Of a DNA stretch of 64,000 bases, positions 30,436 to 45,400 are shown in pieces. Position numbers and translations under genes: made by a program. Each line of letters begins with the position of its first letter. Positions within the stretch are counted from its first letter, which is position 1. This DNA comes from Ischnura elegans (lineage: Eukaryota > Arthropoda > Insecta > Odonata > Coenagrionidae), in assembly GCF_921293095.1 (NCBI RefSeq), contig NC_060251.1:62079585-62143584 (forward strand), read 5' to 3'. The notes under the pieces are model-generated. The model was not told where the DNA came from. It saw only the letters and a list, made by a program, of their open reading frames with translations, and searched no databases.

Positions 30436-33400
30436 TCACATGCTGGTCTCATATTTCATTAGGGCACCCCACGATTTCCCCACCTTCAAGTTGACTGGCA
30501 ATTTTACTTCCAGTTTCCAAATAGCCTCCATTTCAGATTTCACTATTTGTGCCACTCTTTCGAGGGTATCCATCGAAACCTACGAGACAAATGGATGTAA
30601 AATTATTGATTCCTTAATGTACTTCTGTAACAATAAAATAGTGATTTAATTCTAAAATATTTTGCCTACTTGTAAAAACCTTTGGAACACAGAAATTTAA
30701 ATGAAGAACTTGATTTTAGGTCACAGCAAAAAATTTCCCATGCAATTGTCTTTTTCATTCTCCAAAACCATTCTAAAATTGTTTTTGGCAGTATACACAC
30801 AGTTTTGGCTTATGCAAGTAAAGCAAAAAGTAAAATAAATATGTACAGTATCTACATACCTCATAGAGAAGTTCATCATGAAGATGAAGAACCAAGAAGG
30901 CTCCTGATGCTGAGTTACAAAGAGAATTGTTGTTCAAATTGCTTCTATTTTTTCTAGGTCTCTTGGCAACAAAGTCTGATGAAGTGATATTTTCCGCTAC
31001 TCTTGAGCTCAATGACAGATTTTTCGAATGAAGCTTCTGATCTATTTTTACCATAGCAGCTTTGACAAGATCAGCAGCAGATCCCTGAACAATGGTGTTG
31101 ACTGCCTGTCTCTCAGCATGTGCTATGATAAAGGCAGAGTTCAGTAAGCCAATTTTATGTGATAGTGTTAAATTTACATTATGATTCAAATAAATTTTTC
31201 TTAATGGGGATGGATAAGAATAAGCAAGCCTGTCACGGAAAAACTCCTCTATTTAGACAATAACAACATGAATAATTTGCATCCAAAATGAGAGAAATAA
31301 TGATGTAATCAATCTAAATAATGATCATTATTTACTAATATGTAATTAATCTACTTTAAAAGTCAGGGAAGTTGCTAAACATACGTTGAGGAAAAAGGAA
31401 GTCATTAAAAAGTTGTATCGCAATGCATATTGAACTGAAAAATCGGGAAATGAACAGCTGAAGGATGAGAGAGTAGATGGCTGTTGAAAATGAGCTTTCA
31501 TGGTATTTGAGTGGATAAATTACTCAAAATATTGTTACGATAAAAAACTGCAACTATTCCGATGTTTTTCCGTGGCTACAAGATCATTTTCACCTGATTA
31601 TGATTTTTACTGAGAGTAAACGAAATCTCTTCCCATACCTCGTTGCCCAGGATTGGTGCTTCTTATGGATGGCAGTTCTCTTTTCCTTCCACCCATTGTT
31701 TCCACAAACCCATCTGACCTGCATTTTTGAACAGATGATATCAAAAAAGCTTTCAAACCTAAAAAGAATAAATCGATATTAGAACCAGTAAAAACCAGTA
31801 TAAAAAAAATGTAAGTTGGATAAAGATGAAGCATACCACGAAAAAAGGAATGGTTTAGATAAATGAATGACAGAAATCAATAAATCAATCATAATACATA
31901 TCAATCTTAAGTAGAAAACAGAATGGTTCTTGTCATTTTATTTCATCGCTCCTTCACTGAATACCAGGAGCCTCGTTAAGTAGGGCCAATATTAGCTATG
32001 GCATACATACTTTGTTTCACATAACATATTTTTGCTTACCAGGAAATGCATTTTTAAAAGATTCCATAAAGTTTGAAGCATCAGATTCATCCACTCCAAG
32101 TTGTTCACCAAGAGATTTACTCCCAATGCCATACAGCATTCCATAGCAAATTCCTTTAGCTTGCTGTCGCAAATTTGGAGACACCTTTAATTTCCAGATA
32201 GAAGAATTCACAGTTATAAATCTTAGAAGATATTAACTACCTTTAAAGATATCAACAGTCCAATAAATACAGTATTTTATCTTGTCTTAACAGTATATTT
32301 TCAGATAAAAATGTGCCAATTTTTAAAGCAGAATTTAAGTTTGACCATGCAGATACAGGTATCCTCGTAACAATCAGTTTTGTTATGTACCCAATCATTT
32401 AAATACGAACAACCATTTAATTTTTTACGTGAAATAACGTTTTTATTTCAATATTGAAGGCAAAAAAGGATTTTTGACTTCTTTCTAATGCTTAAAAAAT
32501 ATTTATTGTTACTCACCTGCGCAGCATCTATGTTCTTCCATATGGATGCTATTTGACAGAAAACATCACAGCCTTTATTTAAAATCGCACACAACTTTTG
32601 ATCCTTGGACATGTGAGCAATGAGCCTTAATTCAAGCTGAGAATAGTCTGCTGAGAGATACACAAAACCTGCAAAAAGAATACAGAAATAATTTAATTTG
32701 ACACTTTTTACTGTAAAATTGATCATAAATTACATTGCAATTGCTGATCAAACATAGAAAACAATAACTTAAGAATATCATCAAAGTAATATCTGCATAC
32801 GCATGCACCAATTATGCACTGTAAAATGATTTAATAAACTTTAAAAGGGAAAAAATGGTTCTCAAAATAAATAACTCCAGAGGCAATTTTTATTCAGATA
32901 AATATGTATTTTTCTGAGCTATCATAAATTTAAAAAAAACTAATACTGAAACTGAGAGTTTCAAGAGACTGGGTTAGCAAGACGTACAATGATAACAAAA
33001 ATAACGTGTTCATTGCACAGCTATAATTTTAACTAAAAACCGTGACTACAAACGTTTCTTCACTTTTTAATTTGTCAATGGTCAAGTTTTTTCACCTCCA
33101 TTATCAAATAATCAACAAGGAATTAATGGTAAAAATGACTGAGGCTGTAAAGACAGTACATAACTGGTGACATCCTTTATAGAGAGAGAAAGGAATTGGA
33201 ATTTTAAAAAAAATTCAGGTACTCAAGAGGACAAATTGATGTTCTTATTTTAAAACAAAATCAGAGAGAGTCACTTTAACATGCAACTGCAGTTCTGACT
33301 GGGCATGCCAATGGCATGTTTTGTTAGAAAAATATATAAACCTACATCTGAAATCAATTCATTCTTTTGTACTCGCCCAGAAAATTTTAAATGTATATAA

Positions 33401-36400
33401 ACAGAAAAATTAAATTGGAATGTTTTACAATTTAATTAATTATGCTCCAGTGGAAAATAAGTATTTCATTCTCCTATGCACTTTTTGCATTATACACCAC
33501 ATAAACTATCAATGGTTTCAAATCAGTAGCAAATGCAGAAAGAACTAAAGGCAAAACGTAACTTGAGCTGCCTTTACTTTTACCGTAATGAAAAATAAGT
33601 CGCATGCAAATTTTAAGCAAGTTTTATATAACTGATTATACACTTGCACAAGAGTGCCATCTTATTATAAAAAAGTTAAAATTGTGGTTCTGCAATGTTA
33701 GGTGATGGCGGCGGCCCCTTAAGGTGGGGCATGCGCCCCCTGCACTCCCCATATGTATCCACTGTTTCAAACAGGGCCAAATCAAAGGGGAAGCCTGGGC
33801 CACCCATCAAGCATGAGCCTTCTGCTAATATGTATAGAGGTAAATCTCAAAAAATCAGAAGAAAAGAAAAAAACTATCATGTATGAGGGGATTCAAAGTG
33901 ATGCTGGGTTGTTTTTTGGTTTATATATAGTCGTCAACGCTGACATTAATAAATGCTGATTGCTGAAAATTGTGTTACTTGCATTTCCTGTTATTACTTT
34001 ACCAATTACAACACCTTGGAACAGTGGACCTCCCGGCCACCCACATTCTAAATCCGGCCCTGGTTTCAAAGAACTTAGGCATGCCCATTAATATGGGTGC
34101 CAGGTGAGGGGTGAACTTGCACCTGTTAGTATCCCCCTAACTCATGAAAAATTTTGGAAAGTGATTGTACTGACTTCTTCTGTAACTTAAATAGGAACAG
34201 TGCATGTATTTGGAAAAGGATAACAACAGAAATAAGAACAACTAAAAAATTCCCTGAAAAAAAACAATACAGTAAAACCTCTTTACATTGTAATAGATGG
34301 GACCAAAATTTGGGCAATTTGATGTATGGAGGTTCACTATAGAGAGGTTATAGTGATAGGCACCATTTTTTCATATCCTTCGGAAATGAAAGGTACTACA
34401 TACTGTCTTTTAAATCATTATATTTATGTGTTTAAACAAACATGCATGCATTAGTGAACATATATTTATTGTTTATTAATAACAGAAAGTAAGCGCTTTC
34501 GCATGATTTTTACCACAATTCAAGAGGAAACGATGTGATCTCTCTCAATTCAACAGTCACTTAAAATGATTGGGATAGTTGGATACCTTTTTTCTTATTT
34601 ACTGTTAGGTATGCTCTCATATGGAACAAAATAGCCATAACTAATGATTAACCTAATGACAGCATGACATGCATATTAAAGGTGTATAAGAAAAAAAAGT
34701 GTGAAGCATTTATTGCTGATAGTTTCATTCCATGTACGTAATTGCGGCTGCATTAATGGTCTATTGTTGTCTCGTTATGATTTGCAGAGGTAGTTAGGCC
34801 ATCTCAGGGGTATCTCCTTGGTATGATAAGTGGAGGTTTTACGAGATAAAGAGGTTCACTATAGAGGTTAGCCTATAAACTTACATGTAAATCTGACGGG
34901 ACCAAAGGGGTGGTATGATGTATGGAGGTTTACGATGTAAAGAGGTTCACTACATAGAGGTTTTATGTACTGTATTTTTTTTACTGAGCAAACAAAAGCT
35001 TCACCTGGCAACATAATGCCCTAGGAGAGATACTGAATCCAACCCTTTAAAATTTTTGTACTGGTCAAAAATGCCAATTGTTGCTCCTAATCACATACAA
35101 TTGCTCAAAGCCAAGGCCATACTTGGAAAACTTTTCTGAGGAGGTTTCAGCTGGTTGGGGTGCTCTTCAATACTTGGCCATCAAAGACTTTAGAAAAACC
35201 TTGACCTCCTCCCTAACTTACCTTGAACACAGCCCATGAGACCATTACCAACTTAATATGCGCAAGGTTTACCCTGAGCTTAATTTTAAAAGTAAAATAC
35301 AACCATCTGAAATAATATATTTAGACTATTTTAAGCCAGTCAAAAGAAAATGTAAAGCTAATGATTGGCATACCTTTTCTGGGATAGAAGCAATGCCTGA
35401 TGCTGAGAGAATTGCCTTCTTTAGATTGAACTTCCTCACTAGAACGTTCATCTTCAATAATATATCCTCTTGCTGAGTCTGGTGATAATGATGATAGCTC
35501 AAAATCTCTAGGAATGCTTTGAAGATTGGGCTCATGCATGGAAATTCTACCCGTAGACGTATGAGTGATGTGTGAGCCATGAATTCTATTTCTTTGGCAG
35601 AATCTTAGCAGGGGCAAAACAGTCTGCATTTTAAAAGAAATCAACTGTCAAAAACTTACTGCAATTAAAACATGAAGGGTGCATCTAAAAAGAGGAACAT
35701 GCACTATTTGTATATTTCATAACTCAATTAATGAAAGTGACTCCACTTTGAAGAGACATATGTCAGTAAGAAATCATTGCATGCAAGCGAAACATTTATC
35801 AATGAAAATCTTGAGATATTTCACATTGAACAGTAAAAATAAAAATTTTAGGCACTAACACGGCAATAAGAATGAAAAAATAGCCTCATTTTTGAAATCC
35901 TACACATGATGTAAATTTGAAGCAGCTTTCTTTGATTCATAACATACCTTTAAAAAAATAAACATAGTATTGTTGTTTATTACAATAAACGTTGCATAGA
36001 AAATAGAGGAAATTTTGGCCCATCCCCATAAAAATTTCCAAAGAAAAATTTGTATAATTAAGCATAAAGTTTAAAATATAATGAACGTGGTGAGATTCAA
36101 AACTCCCCTTCCTACTCCACACTCATTATACTATCTATGAAGAAGCACTTTAGGGACAAATTAAAGAAGAGAACAGTTTTCCTGAACCACAGTTTATCTA
36201 TAAGAGGTTTGAACACAAACTGGTGGTGAAATTTGGCTATATTCCCTTGTTAGTGGTTGGTAAATACAACTTTGGCTTCATACTTAGAATCGCTACAAAT
36301 TCTCAGTCAACTAGGGGGCATCCATTTACATGAGGTGATTTGCGATTTTTGTATCCCCCTCCCTCCCCTACGTGAGATATTCTGAATTTGGCTCGACCCC

Positions 36401-39400
36401 CTCCCTATAATCTCACATGAGATTGTTCAACATCCTTATTTTTTGTATAAATACATTAATATATGCTTCATTATGATGGATTTATTAAAAAAAACGATTT
36501 GCTTAATTACCGTATAAGCGTATGTAAGAGGCGCACCCCTATTTTGAGCATCGGAGCTATGAAGAAAAAAAATTTACGGCATTTTTTTTATACTATCGCG
36601 CGGTGTTGCAGACGTTCGCCTGGAATTTCGACAGTTATCGAACTTTTCTCTTTCAATATTAATTAGCGGTAATAGCGGCATAAGAGGGAGTAGAAAGAGT
36701 TCCGATCCTCTCTTTGCATACGCCGTTGCTCTACGATGCTTGTCCTATTCACGAACAATTTTGTTTAAATGCTCTCGCAGGAGTATTGCAATAGAATTGC
36801 AGCCGTGGAAAATTTTAAGGCAAAACACGACAAGCACATAGCATGAACCTTCCCAAGAGCTTGGACAACAATCGGGGCAATCTCAGCGCCGTAGGATAAT
36901 AACCACGTCGTAGATTTAACGGAACCACACTCGGCCCTCCATCAGCCAATGCCTTTTTCCTTTCCGAGACCCCACAGGAAAATAGGGAAACATCAAGTTA
37001 CAGGGGAACAATGGAAACGTGTTTCATCCCTACCCCGTCTAACCAACTGACCTTGATCGATCTCCCAGTTTCTGGAGGCCAAATGCTAGGTGAGTCATCT
37101 ACTGAGCCCGAAGATATCTCGGTAGCTTTCAATAATTGTATGACACGCACGGCGTTCAAAAAAAGAAAGAGATCTAACGCAACGCATATCTGACAGAATT
37201 TAAGATTTTAAGCTCTAATTGTTTGACACAAAGATTTATGGTTAAAACAAGGCTACTAATATTCAAAATAGTCCAAACAGGACAATTTCGGAAGAAACAA
37301 GCGTAGCATAAGCGCATTCAAACAAGACGAGACGGACTGGAAACTTTAGGAAATTCAAACTGCGTATATCACATTGCTGCGCCTTTGCCCCTTCGCTTTG
37401 AAGGCAACGACGTCACATGCGAGATCGGACGTGTTCTTCCCATGCTCCTTCGCTCATAGCCTCGTAGCTTGAAATACGGAGGGGAGGGAGCGCGCTCCTT
37501 CCCCTCCGTATTACTCCTTCCGCGCTCTTCACTTATAAGTATTTCTGATTTCTTCCATCCACAATATAGTCCAACAATGAACACACTTGTTCGAATTTTT
37601 TAAAGAGCAGGTTTTAACACCAATATAATTTTCAGTTGCAATAATCCTCATATTAGCGTCTGAAGATGATTTTTGGAAAATCAGGTCCTCAGCGTAATGG
37701 AAATTACTCGGCAAGACAGATATTGACTATTAACTAGGTATGTCCTTCAAAAATACGCGTTTCTCTACCTTTGATAACCGATTACTATATGCAGTATAAA
37801 TGCCGCGAGATGCCCAATCGTGGCAGTAAATTTAGCGCGCCCTCCGGAGCGAAAAACACTTCGCGATCTTCCATGTTCACCTCTGGGGTACCGACGTAAC
37901 GGCGCGATGCTTACAAGAAAAGCAAACAGGAGCATTTTGAAAATACGTCACTAAGGGAGAAACTCCCCTGCCTGCCGCTTGTTTTTGACCGAGGATTACA
38001 GATGACTGACTCACACTGAAAACCAAGGCCACTCAGTTCCCCTTAGACTTGCGACCGGTGAAGGGGAGGGGGGAGGAAGATAAGAAGTTTGTGTAAGAGG
38101 CGCACCCTCATTTTCGGCTGCAATTTCTAGGAAAAAAGGTGTGCCTCTTACACGCGCTTATACGGTATTTTTATTAAAGACTAGTTAAGACTAGTATTTA
38201 AGATTACTAATATCGTAGTCTAGAATAACATTTTACACTGTATCCCGTGGAAAAAAATTTACATGATATTTGCCAGCTCTCCCTCTTTACCCCATGGGAG
38301 ATTGGGTGAGAATCGGCTTGGCCCCCTTCCACCCCTAAACGCCTCACGTAATTAATCGATACCACCTATATATGTAAATACTAGAAACAATTATCATGTG
38401 TGCTACCCACTATGTCACCCATAGATAAAGACCAAGGTTTATAATTACCCATGCCTTGCTTAGCGCAATTTCGATTAGCACAATCTTGATTACAACAATT
38501 TTGATATAGCATGAATTCATTCTTTGGGGGATACATCCCAGCGCTGCTTAACTTAATCAAATAACCTTAAAACGCTCTCTTGAATTAACATGAACTAGCA
38601 CTTAGTAAACACGAAATTGCTCTCCCCTTATGCATATTAATAGTATTGCTAGTCTCAAATCTTCTTTGTTTATATATTCGTCAAAATCCATTGCTGCGCA
38701 AAGGCTAAAAGCATAACTCGTCATGCGGTCCGGATAGCCGACCTACCAAAGTAATTTATCTCGTCTCTTTAACAAGATGACATTAATTAATTTAGATCAT
38801 TTATCAAGTTTGGAGCAAGTGGAAATGAGTTCTTTTAAAAGCAATAGTTTGAGATAATTTTTGCCGTCATCAGTTATCGGGCAAATTGACTTCCACGTAA
38901 GGGTCCACCTTAGAGCCTTCAAGGTCATCGGTATTCGTGGGGGAGAAATGGAGCAGTGGCCCTATCTTCCCAATGTTAAAATGGTCTTGAGTAATGCAAA
39001 TTTGATTAGAGCAAAGACCCAAAGGTGCACAAAGCAAGGTATGTCCATACGTAGTTTGCATAATTATTCAGGAGAAAATTTCATAGGTTGGATTCAATTG
39101 TAAGAGATAATCTAACTGCCATAAGACAAGACACCAATAAGAATCAGTTTCATCACATCAATATCTGGGCTTTCAGAGATAAACATGGAAGAAAGATGTG
39201 AAACATGATGAAATTGATATAAAATGGAACTTTACCAGAATTTTAAATTTACAAAGGATAAAGTTAATATATTAGTACAACACATGGACCTTAAAATCTT
39301 ATAGCATGCCACTTAAAATCCATGAATAACTGAACCATCACCAAGCACACACAATACTGTGCATGCTAAAACATAAATAAAAATATAAAAAATTCAAGTT

Positions 39401-42400
39401 CTAAGAAATTAAAAGCCCACATTCTTAGTACATTCTTTTTAATATATTTCTCGTGAAAACAAATTAAGCATGACATTTTCAGATGAAATTTTACAATCAA
39501 ACAAATTCCTCACACTGTGAGTTGACCCTGGTAAAGTAACTGCCAATGGTTATTGTTAGTAAAGGGTGATCTATACCCTTATCTATCCAAACCAACATTT
39601 GGATTGAATTACTATGTGAGTGATGTTTTTCCTACTTTAAGGATTACCTTGGATAGTATAGAACTCATTTTTCTCCACTCTATAATGATTTTTGGCAGTT
39701 GATGAACAGAGGTCAGTCTTTCTAAGGTTTCCTTGCTGGTGCTCCACTTCTTCTTCCCCTTGAAGGATGACGAGACCTTTGGATCTTTCCACGGCAATTT
39801 CAACTCTTGATACAGGACCTAAAAATCATAATGCTTTTCAGAAAACAAATGTAGGCCTACAATAAGCTGTCCATGATTCCAGTTTGACTTAGTAAATAAA
39901 CTATGCTACAAAAAGAAATATTTAAGAGCAAATGAATATAACTTATAGAATAATAAATATGGTATTAATTAGAGATAAGCGAATAGTATCCGCGAATACT
40001 CAAATACCTTGAATACTAGAAAGTATTCGATATTAGAGATTTCGAATAATTATGCTAAAGGTACAACCTCGAATACTTTGAATTTTGCACCATACACTGT
40101 CGCACACACGTCGTTGGTAGTTGACTCGGAAAAATGTAGAAAACTCGAATCGTTTAGTGCATGCAGCACCATTTAAGGCAAGTTGACAAACTACATCAAA
40201 TTCCACTACATATTTCTGACTTTATTTAAGCATTTTCTGCAAGGAAATAATTGTCAAAAAACGACGGAGACTTAGCATTCTGGCAAAACTCGATATCCTC
40301 GCAGCTGAGCTTCTCGGAAGTTGATGTGGTATTTTTTCCCAAAAACATATATCAAGTTACAATTTGTGAGTTATGCTATAAATCTCTATTGTCACAGTCA
40401 CAGACGAAGGGATATTTTCTCAGGATATTTGGTTTCTTCCTGCTAGCAATTCAAATTCATCTGCTTATCTCATGAGAACTTCCAAAGATGGACTGAAAAT
40501 AATTGAAGAAGAAGAAAATCCGGTGGAGAAGCACATTTATTTTGCAAAATGCCTCGAATTGTCCGCTAGCACTTGACAGTAGGAGTGGGGATAAAGCGAC
40601 CTACCTGTTGAAAATAAGAAGTTGGATGAAGCCGAGTATCAGATGGGCGTGCCGCTGAAATGGCGTTTGGTAGATAAGAATGTATACATCAAACAGAAAT
40701 CCATCGTAGCAGTGTGAATGGTGAGACAGCATGCTATCATTTTTTCACAAGGTGGTGTGTCCCCTTTGGATATTTGAAAGAGATGTTAGTTGAATCAACT
40801 GTATGCCCAAATTTTTTCCATAAAATTAAAATATTCCATTAATCAGCTAAATTCTTCTTTGAATCCTTTAAAGGAAATCACAATTATTCGCCAAAATCTT
40901 GGGTTTCCTGCTGCATAGGCAACCTAGTCAAACATTCCCGCATTCATCATTTTCTCGTTCATCCCCTTGAAAAATGATAGATCGAGGTTCCACTGTACAT
41001 CTTTTTATATATACATTCATCAAGTGAAATAGAAGAAGAAACGTACGTTTATTATGCTTTGCACAATTCTAATATTCGAGGTATTCGAAATTCAAAGTAT
41101 TCGAATATTCGAGCAATGATTTAATACTCGAATTCAAAATTCGAGTTCGAGAAATCTGCTATTCAACCCATCTCTAGTATCAACAGTAAAAATATGCTAA
41201 AGCAATCTCGAGATTTAAAAATAGACAGTTTCTACATACTATTTACAGAGGACGCAATAATACAATTTGACAGCACAAGGAATTCACTTTTCGAATTTTT
41301 GCTAGTATTTGTAATTATATGATACAGGCATAATTTTTAAATATAAACCCAAGAAGGAATTTTGTTAATAGTGTATAACTCCTTCCCATAGACATGGCAA
41401 AAAAGATGGATATGTTTATCTATCAAGCATCACAGTACATAGTTATAAATGGAGAAAACATAATGATACAAATAAACATTTAAATTTCATGCAATGTTAT
41501 CAATTATTTACCTTTCCAACCTCCTTAGGAGAAGACAATCGGAAAGAATGTCCAGCCAATGAACATGCTTTTTTCTCCAATTCCCTCATCTTCGATGCCA
41601 AAACAGTCTTCATATGTATTCCTTGAGATTCAGAGAAACCAATGCCAAATGCTTCAATTTCAATGAGACAGCACGTTGCCTGCATTTCATAATCTAAAAG
41701 GACAGGAATAAAATACTGGAGTCCCAAAAATGCAGTGATAAAGAAAAACAAATTCATACATTATCAATGAAATCCAAATACCACATTAGACATTCTTGGC
41801 CTGATGTTAAATCAACAAAGAACATAATTTTTTTTAAATTATGAACGTAGACCTGAATTATACATCATAGTACATAATTCCCTGATTCTAAAGAAATTTA
41901 AAATATTTTCATACTAGGATAATGTGTTTTTCATAACCTATAGAATGAAGAATGTTTACAATTTTTCTCCGTGGGCCTTAACCTGATTTATCCTCAGAAA
42001 GCTCATCCTCGATTTTAGTAGTGACATCTTAACATTACTGGTCAAAAATGCATTTAAAATTTTACTTTAGTTTAAATCAAACATCCTTTACCGACAAGAA
42101 GCACCAAAAAAGCTACTTATATAAAGGGAAATGTGCTTTAGTTTCTTCCCTTCACAATTAGGGAGTTCCAACATAACTCAACTTTGTTTTCAGACATTAC
42201 AATGCTTTTCAGTGAAACTATATATTCAATTACGTAAGCAATTAAAAGAAGACTCTTTTTGCAGAACCAGGACCTGGAATTAATACCAGGTATTGAGCCA
42301 GAATCAGAACTAACAAAAGAGTGGAACTGACCCATTTTTAATATTTAGTAGGTACATTAAATATAGATGTTATGCAAATAATACAGCTAAGAATATAAGC

Positions 42401-45400
42401 ATGAAACTAAAGAACAAAATCATTAGGAATCACATAATTCTTTTTGGTAATGAGGCTTGGACTATGAGAGCAGCAGAGAAATCAAGATTGAAAGCTTTCA
42501 AAACATGGTGTTACGGAAGAACGATGAAGATCAAACGGAGGAATTGTGAAAGAAACATCGAAGTTCTATGAAGAGAAAGAGAGATAAGAAGTCTCTAGAA
42601 AATGGAAAGAAGATGGGAAAAGATTTTACACTTTCCCGGCGAATAACTTTAGAAAAATCTTCTCGGGATTGCGTGCGGGTTAGATTATTTAAGAGCGCCG
42701 ACGTTTCGGGTAGCCGTGAGAATGGGTAGCGAGTCGGTACCCGAAACGTCGGCGCTCTTAAATAATCTAACCCGCGCGCAATCCCGAGAAGATTTTTCTA
42801 AAGATGGGAAAACTTAATCAAACACATAACGAGACATAGATCTGATGAAAATTATTTTTGAAGGACATGCAGAAGGGATTAATGGCAAAGGAAGGCCATA
42901 GATGAGATACACAGAGCAGATTATGAAGGATATAAATAAGAGAAATTAGGCATGTGCTGAAAGATTAGCTGATAACTAGAGGCAAAGATTATCGGTGAAT
43001 AAAAACTGTGAATTTCGTCATAAAAATCTGTCAATTTCGTTTTAAAATGTTGTCATAAAATTCTAATTTCGTCATAAAGAATACAGTTTTGTCATAAAAA
43101 AGTCACAAATATTCTTTTTTATCCCAAAAACAATAATTTCACCCCAAAAATGCTTATTACCACATTAAATATGTATATTTTTAATAGTAAAAACCTTGAT
43201 AAAGAAGGGTCAAAGCAAATGCTAAAGGAATAAGTTAAGCATTTGTTAGATAAACATACCATAAACACTCTTTGCTATCTATTTCAACCTCATAACGCCA
43301 AATAAATGTACATTAGGGCGGATCACAAAAATCGATTTTTTTCAAATCCATCTGGCCCAATGAAAAAAAGTTGTGGGACCGATCAAAAATAAGGCCTGAA
43401 AAATTTGAGACCTGTAAGTGAGCCCCTGACCCTCGCTCAAATGCAATTTAGGGGGGGAGGGTCAAAATTCGAAAAATATAATATTTTATGGTCATACCCT
43501 ACAGATTCTGCCGAGTTACTGCCCTTCTAGAACAAAAATTTCGTGCATTTGGACGTATCTGCCACCGTTTAGCCACAAAATGCCTAATTTGAGTCCGCGC
43601 CCGCGAAGAAAATATTCCAACGCCCACGCAGCGTCGCGGATACCAGAGCCGCAGGCCGATCCCTTCCCCTCCACGCTCGCTTCTCCCCCTCCCACGCCTC
43701 TAACACAGCAAAATTCATCCCACGCATGCTGCTAGGAGGTCGTTTATATTTCATAATATAAATCAGAAGATGGTAGACGGTAAAAAACGATGCGTAGTGA
43801 GACGACTTATCCCTTCTTTGGCGCCTCGTCGGCGTTAAACAAATCGATGTTACCAACTTTTAGAGAAGTGATGAAATAATTGTACACCTGCGCGCGCAGG
43901 AAAGGAGACTACGGTCTTGAAGACGCCTCTCGAGTGGCTATGAAGGTTTGGGAACTTAGGTTATGCACTTCTATTCCGGTATTGTCCGACAGCTGTGACT
44001 AAATGGATGAATAAGGGTGAAGGCCGCCGGCGTACCCTCCCCGCTCCCCTCTCGAATGCCCCAGATGCAGCAAAATTCACATCAAGTGCGTCTTTCTTTC
44101 ATTAGTCTTACTAATATTTGATTTATCAGCATCGTCCAGTGAGGAACAATCACGAAGGAATTATTCAATTACCTGCTTTCCAGTCTATATTTCTTATGTT
44201 ATTGTCATTCCTTGTCTTTTGCTGCTGTCAACAAAGTTTTGGTAAATTCTTTCGCGAATCTCTCGTCCGTATGTATAATAAAAGGATATTGAAATTTAAA
44301 TTTGAACTTTCATCAATAGATTTTTAAATTCCACAGTGCTAAGCTCGGATATAAAGGAACTGGAGTCTCTCTCCAATATATCATCAGCGGGTAGTACTTT
44401 ACGTCGATATTAAAATCCAGCAATTAAAAAATATCTCGGATTGGTCGCCAAACGCATCCTTGCGGAAACGCATATTGGGTCCCTAGATTACCCTCCCAAC
44501 GTTTATGTCACAAATCCAAGTCAACATGGTGCAATTAGCAAATAGACCACTGTAAGGGATGAAATACGATTTGATGCTTTCCCGGCGAACGATGTGGGTA
44601 AACTCTTTTTGGGGTTCAACAAAATTTATCTCTTAGGATGAGCCCCTAGTCGGAGCTTGAAATGTTGGCCATTATGGAAAAATTAACCCGGTGGGAATCC
44701 CGAGAAGAGTCTACCCACACTGCAAGGGATGTTGGAATTATGCTTAAAGCAAAGGGATGATGCCTCCTTTTTGGGCGGTATTTGCTTGGTACCATCATAA
44801 TCAAATCCTTTTTAATTCTGTGATTCTAATTTTCTCTCGGAAAGGAATCGATAATCGCAGATTTTATAACTTTTGCTAATCCTCCGACGGGAGGCAAACC
44901 TCCAAAAGTGGGACCCTGTTTCTTCAACTAACACCACACATTCCCCTATGAACTTGTATTGATAAGTCCTCTTCCCTTTTTTCATCAGAAAAGAGTATAG
45001 TCTTTCATTCCAATAAAATGAGACCCTTTGATGACACCTCTCTTTTCTTATTCACAGTAATTAGCATCTTTTTCTGTCTACGTAAGTAATTCCGGTACAC
45101 TAGCTTTGATATATCTTACGAAGTTATGACTTTTGCGTCAGCTAAAGTTGCGGGAACGATCATTGCTGTTGCTTGGTTCTTGCATATACCTCTATCACAG
45201 TTGGCAGACGCATTTTCCCCGAAGAAGTTCCAATTTGAGGTTATAGTCCTTAATGTTTATTTCATGAGGAAAGTAGAGATACAAATCGGCTAATTTCTCG
45301 CCATTTTAATTTTCTTCGGATGAATTGATGAAGAAAACTTTTGATACAATTTTCCCGTGCAAGAATTGACAATGATGACTCAACGCTCGCCTACGAATCC

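Noticed and set aside
30773-31189. A 138-codon minus-strand ORF as a separate gene
   Set aside because: It is POLQ exon sequence (30860-31122) read through the donor and acceptor into both introns.
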